From: Muricea muricata
Taxonomy: Eukaryota > Cnidaria > Anthozoa > Malacalcyonacea > Plexauridae
Direction: 5' to 3'
DNA length: 64,000 nucleotides
Assembly (NCBI GenBank): GCA_963855995.1
Contig: OY979728.1
Span: 9,942,004-10,006,003, forward strand
Part shown: in pieces, positions 1-11,600 of the stretch
Layout: each line of letters opens with the position of its first letter
How positions within the stretch are numbered: position 1 is the first letter of the stretch
The notes under the pieces: model-generated
Told to the model about the DNA's origin: nothing
The model's input: the letters and a program-made list of their open reading frames with translations, nothing else
Database searches by the model: none
Position numbers and translations under genes: made by a program

Positions 1-7
1 AAAATCA

Positions 8-594
8 TCAATATACATGCAGGTACATTGTATTTATACTATATACTAATATCAAAATTAATGCAGTCGCTACACCGGCTACCACAAAACGCTGTGCTCT
101 AGATTCACCACCAATATTACCATTGTTGTTCCTAGGCAACATCTCTATGTCTGCTACTTCATTGACACAGGACGGTTTCGAATCGGGCGCGCCCGGGTTG
201 AATTTGATTTGCTTCTTGTAACAACGAGGGATAATATGCCTGTAAAAAAAGCAAAAAAATAAGTATGTAAGGAACAGTGGTAATGTATTAGATCAATGGA
301 TTGAAGAAGAGTCACTACCTGACTATAATGTATATCAATGCACCGATTATAATTGTTCCAACTGTTCCAATTGCGACTCCAATAACAACGCCCTTCTTCC
401 AAGAAGGACTTTTGAAATCATCAAAGAAGTTCAACAAAAAACTAAATGCTTCTTCTAAAACGAGAGACACAAAAGATTAGAACGAAAGAGTTTCCCTACA
501 AAGTATTCAAGACTTCTGTCGTTATTACTTTGGCATTCGTAGAAAAGACAGCTGTTGTCTTCCCTTGTGCTGTTGTTCATCTTGCTAGGCTGAG
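8..594 (-). CDS. duplicated 3' exon cassette (TM segment plus tail) of the membrane protein gene at 2253-3546
   Basis: Three exons on the minus strand, 529-594, 319-454 and 8-239, match exons 3, 4 and 5 of the gene at 2253-3546 in sequence, length (66 and 136 nt for the first two) and phase. They encode the stalk with the CLFYEC motif, the single transmembrane helix (VVIGVAIGTVGTIIIGALIY) and the cytoplasmic tail. All splice sites are intact and no frame is broken. The last exon lacks about 50 bases present in the other copy, so its frame shifts after ESRA and ends in a different C-terminus with a hydrophobic stretch (FVVAGVATALILILVYSI). No copies of exons 1 and 2 lie upstream in the 595-2252 stretch. 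It is either a truncated duplicate or an alternative 3' cassette spliced to exons 1-2 of the neighbouring gene. Exon homology is seen directly; use of the cassette is inference. Confidence 0.6.
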
Positions 595-728
595 CTGAAT
601 AACGTACGACAAACACTCTCAATTTTGTCTTTATTTTAACTTAAAATCCTTACAAAAGACTTCACCGAGCTTGAGCTCTGCAATACGCTAAGCGCCCAAT
701 ACGTCAGAGCCTCCAAAGCTGCAATACA

Positions 729-1022
729 CCCTAGCCGTAGCCCTAGCCGTAGCCGTAGCCGTAGCCGTAGCCGTAGCCGTAGCCGTAGCCCTAGCCCTAG
801 CCCTAGCCCTAGCCCTAGCCCTAGCCCTAGCCCTAGCCCTAGCCCTAGCCCTAGCCCTAGCCCTAGCCCTAGCCCTAGCCCTAGCCCTAGCCCTAGCCCT
901 AGCCCTAGCCCTAGCCCTAGCCCTAGCCCTAGCCCTAGCCCTAGCCCTAGCCCTAGCCCTAGCCCTAGCCCTAGCCCTAGCCCTAGCCCTAGCCCTAGCC
1001 CTAGCCCTAGCCCTAGCCCTAG
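729..1022. repeat. (CCCTAG)n telomere-like hexamer array with CCGTAG variants at one end
   Basis: About 49 head-to-tail hexamers. The first dozen or so are mostly CCGTAG; the rest are almost pure CCCTAG. The unit differs by one base from the metazoan telomere complement CCCTAA, and a few CCTAACCC-like bases follow at about 1023-1035. It is an interstitial microsatellite, not a chromosome end, because unique sequence continues on both sides. Confidence 0.9.
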
Positions 1023-1187
1023 GCCTAACCCAAACCCTTACTCTCACCTTAAAGCGGATATAAAAAAAATTTTTTAGTGAATCATGGGCAAGAACTTTTA
1101 AAATTGCTGTAGAAGTTATTTTATACTTAATTTGAAACAGTGCTTCGTCGATGATATATTTCAGTTTTAGTATTCTATTTTGTAAAA

Positions 1188-1615
1188 GTCAGTGATTTAC
1201 GCCTTCCGACACAAGTGTGAGCAAGTGGTCTAGCGGTAAAAGCTTTGGTGTGAAATACCAGATAGTTTAGTTCAAATCCCGCTGCAGACAGTTGCAGATA
1301 TTTTGGTTTAGAATGAAGTGAAGAAATTGATTAAAGTCAATAATTTACGCCCATTTGCACAAGCGTGAACAAGTGGTTTAGTGGTACACCCTTTAGTGTA
1401 AATGATCAGTTAGGTGGGTTCAAAACCCGTTGCAGACAGTTGCAAACATTTTGGCTTAAATTGAAGTAAAAAAATGGATTAAAGTCACTAATTTACACCT
1501 ATTTACACCAGCAAGAACAAGTGGTCTAGTGGTACACGCTTTAGTGTGCAATACCAGTTAGTGGAGTTCAAAACCCGTTGAAGAGAGCTGAAGAAAAAAT
1601 CATTGTTTAAAGTTT
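1188..1615 (+). repeat. three tandem ~148-bp tRNA-like units (SINE-like array)
   Basis: Units begin near 1188, 1336 and 1484, each starting with a variant of GTCAxTxATTTAC; the third is shorter. Each carries an A-box-like stretch (GTGGTCTAGCGGTA in unit 1) followed about 40 bases later by a B-box-like stretch (GTTCAAATCCC, then GTTCAAAACCC), the arrangement of an RNA polymerase III type 2 promoter in a tRNA gene. The acceptor stem does not pair convincingly, so these look like tRNA-derived SINE units or decayed tRNA genes rather than working tRNAs. Confidence 0.6.
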
Positions 1616-2252
1616 AGAGTTTTAAAAATTCAGCTTCACTCTAAGTTGCCGGCGAGGGATATGTTGGTTTACCTTAAGGACACATCGTAATGTAATTCCT
1701 AGTTACAGATTTGATGTTTGTTTTATGCAGGCAAGTCATTGTCAACATTTGTACTATTACATATTTAGGCAGGTTTTTACCTTTATTTCTTATCAACTTG
1801 CGTTTTTCCTGCCTCTTGCTCGCTATTAGAGGCACTCCGCTATAAAGAAGTGTTTGCATGTAAATTGTAACCCTCCGATCAAAACTATTATAAACTGTGC
1901 AGCAATGGCTCTCGCTATACGGACTTTAACTGTTTGCTGCACTTTAATTCGTTTAACGGAATATATAATTAGACTACTGCCTTTTTTTCATTCACCATCA
2001 TCAAAGATCATGGGTATTTGGATCAGACAGTGTTGGTACACAGTATTATTATGTGTTTGCGAGCATGGTAAAAGTAGGAAAACTGAACAAAATAAAATTT
2101 CAACTTTTTATTTGAGGTATACATAAATCATTGGTAATACAGTTCTACATCCAATACATTTACAAGAGGAATACGGATAATAAAGTCATTAATGTACAAG
2201 TGTATATGTTATATCATACAAATATTAAAATCAAATGCAGTCGCTACACCGG
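1616..2252. other. no gene seen
   Basis: AT-rich spacer between the tRNA-like array and the 3' end of the membrane protein gene. The open frames here are short and lack splice support or family resemblance. Confidence 0.5.
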
Positions 2253-3546
2253 CTACCACAGCACGCTGCGAGACTTTGGCACAACTTCAACCATCTCTGG
2301 CAATGATACAAAGCACGATTGGACCCTTAGTGCTCTAGATTCACCACCAATATTACCATTGCTGCTCCTTGGCAACATCTCTATGTCTGGTACTTCAATG
2401 ACACAGGACGGTTTCGGATCGGGGCGCGGGTTGAATTTGATTTGCTTCTTGTAGCAACGAGGGATAATATGCCTGTAAAAGAAAAAAAAAATAAGTGTTT
2501 AAGGATTAGTGGGCATGTATTAGACAGTGGATAGATGCAATGAAGCAGAGAAAAGAGTCATTACCTGACTATAATGTATATCAATGCACCGATTATAATT
2601 GTGCCGACTGTTCCAATTGCGACTCCAATAACAACGCCCTTCTTCCAAGAAGGACTATTGAAATCATCAAAGAAGTTCAGCAAAAAACCAAATGCTTCTT
2701 CTAAAACGAGAGACAATCAAAAGATTAGAACGAAAGAGTTTCCCTACAAAGTATTCAAGACTTCTCTTGCTATTACTTGGGCATTCGTAGAAAAGACAGC
2801 TGTTGTCTTCGCTTGTACTGTTGTTCATCTTGCTTGGCTGAGCTGAAAAACAAAAGTAGAATTGGAATTGGAAATATTGTTGTTGATGTTGCTGTTGTTG
2901 TTGTCACTGTCCTATTATTATCGTCATCATATTCCTGTTTGTTTACCCGTAGCTCCCAGCATTGGCGGGTCAATAAAGATTGACGACGATTTGTTGATGT
3001 CATCCTTCATGACGACACGGATTTCCCAAGTGTAAACTTGGCTCAAGTTGTGCAAGGACACGACTGCTGTTGTGTCACGAGGATCTCCCTCTGTTCCTTG
3101 CGTGTTCACGACATCGTTGTTCTCGCGTGACTGGACACCTCTCCACTTGCCGTAGGTGGGAAAATTGGTGTCGTTGTAAATCACTTTTCGAACGAAAAGA
3201 TGGAAGGACCCAATGTCCAATTCAGACTTTAATTGAAGTCTTACTTCGTTCACGCCATTCCAAGTGGCATTCATCTCCCACTGAACACCTATTGGGAAAC
3301 AAAAATGTTAGCAAATACTTTTTTGCGCAATGTTTAGTAGAAGTACAGCAGTTGTCAAATCGTACCACTAAACTGGCACTTTTCGCCAAAGAATGGGTTT
3401 TTGCAAACGCATGTCACATCAGCAACTGTGACCATGCGAACAGCCCGGGCTGGGCAAACGCTCGTAGCATCGCAACTGCATGAGAAAACAAACATTCCGA
3501 GAAAAATTGCCACGAAGACGCGCAATAAAAATCCGCACGTCTCCAT
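2253..3546 (-). CDS. type I membrane protein: signal peptide, EGF-like knuckle, FN3-like domain, TM helix, short tail
   Basis: Five minus-strand exons: 3366-3546, 2947-3288, 2777-2842, 2565-2700 and 2253-2472. Every junction is GT-AG, phases agree, and the frame gives 314 residues. Exon 1 encodes a signal peptide (hydrophobic core LLRVFVAIFLGMFVFSCSC) and an EGF-like fragment ending CVCKNPFFGEKC. Exon 2 encodes about 114 residues with alternating strands and N-glycosylation sequons (NATW, NDT, NLS, NKS), resembling a fibronectin III or similar beta-sandwich domain. Exon 3 is a short stalk, exon 4 the transmembrane helix, exon 5 a tail beginning RHIIPRCYKK, a typical stop-transfer. I do not recognise the family. 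Exons 3-5 have a second copy downstream at 8-594. A cell-surface receptor or adhesion role is inferred from architecture only. Confidence 0.75.
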
Positions 3547-3647
3547 CGCTTGACAGCTAAATTAGCATTAACGATTGTGTCGTCATAATTTGATTTGTAC
3601 GCGCGCGTTGCCTGTTGCTCGCCTCAGGCCACGTCGGTAAAAGCATA

Positions 3648-4052
3648 GACTAAGGATACATGGATGTGCAACTGGGGGATACTTTGCCTATATGATTTGG
3701 CTGTCTCACTGATTACGTCATGTCCACACGCATTTCTGGCAAGTACATTTGCTGGAATCTCAATATAAAGGTATCACAGAAAAATGGTTTCTGCCGTTTT
3801 ACAAGCGACCAAGGCAAAAACATAACTTCATTTGCTGCTTGAATGTACCGGGCAACTTCTTTTTATATATTTATGTGAACCAAGCAATTTAGCGGAAAGG
3901 TTTCTTAAAATCGCCTTTTATTCGACATTTCCCTATCTAATTCCTTATAAACCTCGCATGTGTACTTGCCAGAAATGAGCGTGCGTATGACGTAACCAAG
4001 CCATCCACGTAAGACAAGAAATACCCCAAGTTGCACATCTATACATTCTTAA
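3648..4052. mobile_element. foldback MITE, ~100-bp inverted arms
   Basis: The stretch 3648-3755 is repeated in reverse complement at about 3955-4052 with scattered mismatches; both arms share GATGTGCAACT, TTACGTCAT and ATTTCTGGCAAGTACA. About 200 unrelated bases form the loop. There is no coding capacity. The shape fits a non-autonomous DNA transposon; no clear target-site duplication was found. Confidence 0.7.
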
Positions 4053-4189
4053 CCCATGCTAAAAGCACGCCTAGTGCGTGTAGTATAGGTTTTCGGTTAC
4101 TTAGTCAGTTCAGTTCAATGCTTTCTTGACAAAAATCGGTGAGCTAAACTTTGGGGTAAAGTAAGCTTGGAAATATTGCTTTAACATTC

Positions 4190-4400
4190 CAGTCTACACA
4201 GCCAAAAAGAATTTGTTAACAAACAAGCTTTTCAATATCGTCACGTTGCAACAATGCAAAAATTTAAAATTGGGCTTGTTGCAATTTGTCATTTGCTTGT
4301 TGAACCAACTTGCAGCAGGCCTGTCCTGTCGATAGCAAATTTCGACAATCAACTTGCATCAACTTTGCTGGCAACTAGCAATACACTTGTCCGCAGCAAC
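4190..4400. repeat. dispersed repeat rich in CAACAAG/CTTGTTG words
   Basis: The sequence is built from short alternating words such as AACTTGCAGCAGG, GGGCTTGTTGCAA and CAACTTGCATCAAC. The same style of sequence occurs at 19070-19260 and 19436-19515, and both start or end near a CTACACAG/CTGTGTAG-like word. It is a degenerate dispersed repeat, possibly a MITE family. Confidence 0.5.
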
Positions 4401-5430
4401 TAAGCGGCACACAAATTATGAGAACGCTTCCTAATATGAATCGGTTTGTTTGCAACAAGCCATTGCAAGATATCATCTTTAATGCTCGTATTTTCGTGTT
4501 CTTTTAGACGAATTAGATTAGTATTTGATTTCGTAAATTATACATCACAAAATTACCACACATAGTAAAATTGATTTGTGACCATATCGCTATTATGAAT
4601 ACCTTGTCATAATGTGTGGATCAATTTATCATAACGTGGGGCCAATTTATCTCTATCACTTAGGGATCCCAGGTGCACGGGAACGATGTCTGTTTCCGCC
4701 TCTAGCATGTACTTGAGTATGCGTGTTATCTCTCTTCACATCACAAAATACAACGAAACAATTCAATTAGTTCATTTCGTCAGCTCCTAACAAAAGCATT
4801 TTTCATCAACTGTCCAGGAGCACTGATGAACTAGCTGTCCATACAATGGCACAGCTAAACAACAAAAGAAAAGTCAAATGGTTTATAAGACTCCCACTCG
4901 TTTTTGAATGATTCATACCGTTAAAAAGCTTAAAGCCTTAAAAATCCCCAGTAGTAATTAAATTGAATATTTTTAATTTTCTAGTCCTACCATGCCAGTT
5001 CAACTGCATTATCATTATTCAATTCTTTATAGAAATATTTTCATTATTTCATAGCAGGACTAAACCTCCGGCTGGCTACGTTGGCTTAGCTTAACAGTAA
5101 TAATATTAAAGCATCATTGCCGAAGATGCGGTATACTAACAGTCTTATCTGCATATGAAAGAGACTTCTCTGTTTCATACGAATAGTTTCACAATGACTT
5201 GTGTTCTTGAAAAGCTTCGTTGAGTTATTATGTGGTCTAAAATCTTATTGTGATAGCAACATAAAAGTTTGGTACAAATTTTATCTGCAGCTCACTTCCA
5301 AAGAGCATTTTATAACATATAGGAATGTAAATAAAACCTAATGTTTAGACTGCACAGACGTTTAGGTATCGTTCAAACCTGGTCATTAATCAAATCTTCA
5401 GTTGGTTGTCTCAATGCCCAGATGACATTT

Positions 5431-5515
5431 TTTATATAAAAGAACAAAAGTGGGAAGTTTTAAACATTATTGAGTAAGGAGCCGAGGAAGAAAGAACACG
5501 ACAAGAAGCTAAGAG
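5431..5515 (+). promoter_or_regulatory. TATA box and 5' untranslated exon of the CUB/MAM gene
   Basis: TTTATATAAAAG at 5431-5442 is a strong TATA box. About 30 bases on, a purine-rich stretch runs to a good donor (AGAG|GTAAG at 5515/5516). A matching acceptor (TCTTGTACAG) lies at 5612, so the start codon at 5655 would be in exon 2 of the transcript. No ATG lies between. Inference from signals only. Confidence 0.5.
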
Positions 5516-5654
5516 GTAAGAACCTCTGAATTTATTAAAGTACACTGGGTATTGAGTAAGCTCATACTTCTACATGTAATATATATAATAATAGCATGCT
5601 TCTCTTGTACAGGAGTCAATATATCTGATCGATCGACTTTAGCCAAGGAATACA

Positions 5655-8600
5655 ATGAAGCACCTGACTATTCTTTTAGTTGTGCACATTTTTTCCGCAA
5701 ACGTTTTGGGTAATAATTCAAGTAAGTATGAATTATCTTCTGCGTAACTGAAGAACGCCTTGTAACGATCTGTGGACTGGTTGTATAAAAGGCGTTTAGC
5801 TTAAACGGTGGATAAGTCGAAAATATCCAGCAAGCCTATGAACTATTGACTGAATGCAAACCAAACTTTTCGGGCGGAACATAACTACGCATAAAACTAT
5901 GTATTTAGTTGATGTATAAACTATAAATTTATATATTTAAACATAAAACTATATATTTAGTTGATGTAAAAACTATATATTTAGTTTATTTGCAAGATGA
6001 ATAGGAGCGCTTTTACATTTTGGCTTATCCACCGCTTAAGCTAAACGTCTTTTATACAACATTACATTTCAGGAAGAAAACATCAGCAAGTGGAATTAAT
6101 TGCAAAGTTATTATTCTTATTAGAGTCCTCTCGTATCCTGAGTCCTCAAGGGCGGTGCTATTCCCATTTTGCCAACCAAAATTTTTCACTAAATCCTATT
6201 CCCACAATCCCATTTTCCTTATATTGTTGAATAACATGTACAGTCCCAGTGTATGGAATCCCATTTTCCTAGCAAAAAAGTAGGCAACTCCAAGTTCTCC
6301 TGTTAGGACACTCCATGTACATTGATCTTCAATACCTGCAGTGAATTACCTTTTAGACTTTATGGATAGCTTTATCTGACTCTGATGCCTCAATTCATTA
6401 CGTTACAATTCCCTCAAACTAAACGTAAAACTTTCTCAGAAATTAAACTGTAATTTGTGGAAACGCCACGTGAATTTACTCTCGCAATGATTATTGTGAT
6501 GATAAATTTGCTTGGTGTTTCCACAAAACGATATTCACCATGCAAACATACAAGGAACTTTTCACAGGAATGTTTGCTTCACGATGCTAAAAAATTTCAT
6601 TTTCTTTTTTTACCAGAATGTGGAAATATCCTGCAGGGCAATTCAGGAAATTTTGATTCGCCTAATTACCCATCATCCTACCCTGAAAATGTCAGGTGCG
6701 AGTGGAAAATACTCCCTCCACAAGGAACTCAGAAAATAGTAATCACGTTTTTCAAACTCGATGTCGAGTGGGGCCCCAAGTGTAGGTATGTATTACTTAC
6801 CCAAGTACCAGGCACTCCTTGCCCTGTGTGATGCGAGGAACTGGATACGATTTCAGAATTAGTTGCAACCCTGTATCCACCCTTGGGAAAGGGTAACGTG
6901 ATCCTCTCCTACGCCCCTCCCCTAGTCAAAGCTTAAGGCGATGGACGAGACGTAGGTTTCAAGATGGCGGATGTTTTTAAAGACTCTTAAAACGAGAACA
7001 AACCAACAACCAGACATTTATAACATTCCTAAACTTCACCCTAACAGTACCATTAACCTTACCTCCGTTTAGAAATGTTATAAAGGACTGGTTGTTGATT
7101 CGTTTAATTAAACAATCTTGAAAAACTGCCGCCATCTTGAAAACCAACATCTCCGCCACCCCCTTTAGCCATGCCCCCCTCCCTTCGGCGTCTCCGCATG
7201 ATCAGTTTTCCTCTTATATCATTCACTACAGGACTCACTATCTTTCTGTTCGTAACTGGAGTGACTATCTTCCGTCTTCTTTTCGCTATTACAGATTTGA
7301 CTACGTGCAAATACTTGATGAGAAAAGGAAACAGGTCGGGAGCAAAATTTGTGGAATGAAATATTTCCCCTTTAAAACCGAAATTCATGGTAGCGCAGCA
7401 TATGTCGTGCTTTATTCTGATTCTAGTGCAACAGCACAAGGGTTTAGAGCAAATTTCCACGCAGTTTTACCTCCAAAACCGCCCTCCAAAGGTAGGCGCT
7501 TAAAACAGAGCTTAAAAATGGTCTTTTTTATTAGCTCTGTCATCAATTTTTTCGTATGAGCAAAGCACTGTTTTTGTTTCCTTGTTAAACAATTGCAACT
7601 TTAATTTGATCCTGAAAGAATTAATGGTACCTGTAATACTATAAAGAACAAACTGCCAAGTTCAAATCTAGTTCAGTTTGCTTCTGTTTCTTGGTGTTTA
7701 GGAGATTGTGATTTTGACAATGGGCTGTGCAAGGACTGGAGTCACGATGACGCGGGCGATTTTGAATGGAGTCTGGGCTCCGGAAGCACGCCATCGTTAA
7801 ACACTGGACCTATTAGTGACAACTCAGGAAAAGGTATGTGTTTCAATTTTTCACTCGCTTGTGTACGCGTCAAATACATAAAAGTAACACCTATACTATA
7901 CCTACATGTACCTACATATACATACTGTATCTATAATAGAGGTAATTCAGGAAATTTTCAGGTAATTCATTATAAACTACCTACACTGGACTACCACGTT
8001 TGAGATATTTTTTAAGTAGTTCAGACCCAAACTAGAATAGATTAGTGTAGAATGCTACGTACTCTAGACTACTAGGCTAAGAGAAGAGAGACACCTTATT
8101 GTAGAATACAACTTACACTAGACCACCACGTTTGAACTTTGAAACATATTAGCAGTTTATAGAATGATACCTTTACACTGTTTCACCAAAGAGTGTATTT
8201 TATCTGTTTTCCATTAATTTTCAAGGACAATACTTGTTCATTGAGTCATCACGTCCTCGTAAGGAAGGCGACAAAGCACGACTGATTAGCACCAGTCTCC
8301 GAAATGTTAGCTGTCTTACATTTTATTACAACATGTACGGCATACTTGGCATGGGTAGTCTTCGCGTGTATCTTAGAGATAGCTCTGGCAACATCTCACC
8401 GCTCTGGGGAAGATCAGGTGATCAAGGACGAAAATGGAAGAAAATACGGTTACCTTTGTTCGTGGATGGCTCAGCTACCTTCAAGGTATGATCTGTAGCG
8501 TACGCATGAAGATTACATTGATATCAAAGGAACTACATTTAGTTTCGAAGTTTTGAAATATGCTTGAACCGACCCGACCGCGTTGTTCAGCTGGAATAGC

Positions 8601-11600
8601 ATCATATGGATAGCATTCAGATGGCCATATGTTTGATTCCTGCCTTGTTCAGGCATATTTTTCCGCAAGTAACGCCACAATCTGAGTATACATAATATCA
8701 AAACAGAATAGTGTTTGGGTTATTTTCTATAGATAATTTTTGAAGGAGTTATCGGGAAATCAGACTACGGTGATATGGCTATTGATGACATATCCTTTTC
8801 GAAGCAGACTTGTAAATCCAACGGTAAGAAATTTGTAAAGGGTTCGTCAGGGGCCAGTTGTTCAAAGTTGGGTTAGCAATAACCCTGGGTTAAAGTTTAA
8901 CCAACTTTTTTAGTCTCTGTATTTTTACATGGCCGTTTCTTTTAAAACTTTAAACACCAAAACTGCTATTGATCTAAGCAAGACTTGTAGAGAAATATTT
9001 GCCAGCTTACAAATAAATTGCTACACGTTGACCCAGGATCGAGCCAACCGGCTTTTGAACAACTGGCCTCTGCCGGAATTTAGGACATGGTTGGTGATTC
9101 TCTTTTCGTTGACACATTTTACATTTAGACTGCAGAAGAGAGCTTCGTGGGCGTTCAGGACAGTTCTTGAGTCCAAATTTCCCCGACAAGTATTCTCACA
9201 ACAGCCGCTGCTCTTGGAAGGTCATTGGACCTACTGGGACCAAAAGAATCGTGTTGAAATTCCACACGTTTCATCTTGAAAATGACGCTAAATGCAAGTA
9301 AGATTTCTTTTGTGATATATAATAGACAGGTTAAGATTGACGTTTATGGCAGACCGGTAACCGCAAACGGCAAACCTCAAATCGAATATCTACAAGTTTT
9401 CGAAGGTTTCGATAAGTTTTTAGTCAATCCATTCTTCAATAATAATGCACAAATTATCCTAATTTCGAACAGCTAATACTTCACCTGAAAATCCGACTTG
9501 AAGTTTGGCGTTTGCGGTTACCGGTCTGCCGTAAACACCAATCTTAACCTCTCTAATATCTCGAACTAACGTTGCCAGCGTGGGCAGTGCAGTCACAAGA
9601 ATACAACCTAAACTATCAATATAAATTACTAGACAATATATTTTGTTTTTCAGCAAAGATTTTATCCGCATATCTGACAAGAACGGCAAGCGCGTTGGAC
9701 AGCAGTACTGTGGATTCTTCCCTTGGGGATTTGGATTAAAAGTTAATGGCGACGTGGCCAATGTGTTGTTTTCATCAAACCATATTACCTCTCGAAATGG
9801 TTTTAATGCCTCGTTTGAAGCAATTTTGGTTGAAAGCAAAGGTAAACGAGTAAGATCGAATCAACTAGAGACTCTTCTTTCTGGATGAATTGTTATGAAG
9901 AAGAGTTAATCACAATTTTAAGATGAGTAGCGCTATCCAAGCCGGATAGTGATTTTTTCATCTGCCGCATAAAGACATAAAAAGCAATGACACCAGGGAT
10001 ATTGAACTCCTAACAGATAAAAAGTGCCGACTCTAACTCGAAACTATACAGAACTTTATTCATATTAATCTGACATTGCAGAGAACAACGAAAAATTCGT
10101 ATCCACTCCCTAGTGGATAGCGCTATTCGCCTTTAGTACAACGAACCTCATTTATACCGATTTCCCCCTCAAGCACCACTAGACGAATGTGAGGGAAAAA
10201 AACAGTTCAGAACTAACTGAGCTTTTCCGTACACGAACGGGATTTGCTCAGCTTAAGTTTCTTCTTTCAAGCATATTCCACAAAGAAATTTCTTCAATTT
10301 TTTCTTAGATGACTGCGACTTCGACAACGATTACTGCTCTTGGATGAATTCCAAGATGGATGATTTTGATTGGATAATCAAATCGGGAAGGACCTCGAGT
10401 TATTTCACTGGCCCGCGGGGCGATTATTTGGAATTAGGTAAAATTTAAACGCATTCATATTTTTGCCACAACCTTTTTGCAACAGATGATAACTCGATTT
10501 TTATGTCTCAGTGTTTTATGCTCGGTTGAAAATGATGTTTGGTGACTGTGGTGTTACTTCGAGCTTCATCTGAATACACCAGAAACATAATTCATATATT
10601 GATATTGAAGGAACCAGACTAAGTTTCGAATTATGACAAATATTTACATACTGAAGACCATATCACATGCTAGCGGAAGATTGGGCTAGCACTCTAAAGG
10701 TCGTAGGTTTGATTTTCATCGCGATCAGGCATATTTTTAGCTTGCCTGATATTTGTATAGAACTCAGATTAACCGCACAAACATCAGAACAACTTGCTCC
10801 AAACTTTATGCAAACTTATTTGGAGACATTTTGCTTCTCATTACCAAAAGGCAAATACGCTTATATCGAGTCCAGCTATCGTCAAAAAGGAGACAAAGCA
10901 GAATTGGTGAGCAGATCGATGTCTGGTACAAAATGCATGCACTTCGTGTACAACATGAGAGGTATTTACATGGGAAGAATGAACGTGGTTCAAAATTATG
11001 GACAAGTAAGAAAAGTGTTGTTAAGTCTGTCTGGTAATCACGATCGTCCTTGGCACAAAGCAACCGTTGATATCCCTAATGTGGCACAACCATATAAGGT
11101 GCGAAACATTTAAAATTCTTTTGTAACTTGGATCGGTTGTACGAAAGGTGAATAGGCATAAAAAGCAACGACACAAGGGATATTGAACTTGCAAGAGATA
11201 AAAAGTGAGTTAAACTCGAAAAAGCTGAACATTAGCTATGGGATTTACCAGTTGCTGGATATAAAAACACTTAAAATATTACCAGTAAATATGTGTTAGC
11301 TCAAATAATAAGACAAGCTAAACTTAGTGACACAACGTTCATTGTCTGCAAAAGCTAATAATACTAAAATAATTGTTAGTTTAGCTCTTCTTGGAGCAAA
11401 GTATATGTGGACCATATAGTGTATTTATTAATTTATACAGATAATCATTGAAGGAGTTGTGGGTGATGGATTTACGAGTGATGCTGCAATAGATGAGATA
11501 TTTTTCACCTCTGGTCACTGCCCTCGTCAGTCTTGCGGTGGTTACCTCACAGCATCAGCTGGTATCATTGAGAGTCCCAACTACCCTGCGCTGTACCCAA

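Larger units (their letters stand above)
3547..5430. other. intergenic stretch with two repeats, otherwise no gene seen
   Basis: The stretch separates the minus-strand membrane protein gene from the plus-strand CUB/MAM gene. It contains the foldback at 3648-4052 and the CAACAAG-type repeat at about 4190-4400. From about 4400 to 5430 there is AT-rich sequence without a supported exon. Confidence 0.5.

Noticed and set aside
688..1047. 119-codon frame of alternating Arg-Ala on the minus strand
   Set aside because: It is only the translation of the (CCCTAG)n array; there is no splice or start context.
1219..1290. possible functional tRNA gene
   Set aside because: A- and B-box-like words are present, but acceptor and anticodon stems do not pair well, and three diverged tandem copies suggest SINE-like units.
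7104..7559. overlapping frames on both strands near 7100-7560
   Set aside because: Only 7295-7491 (plus) is coding, as the second half of CUB1; the rest lies in introns.
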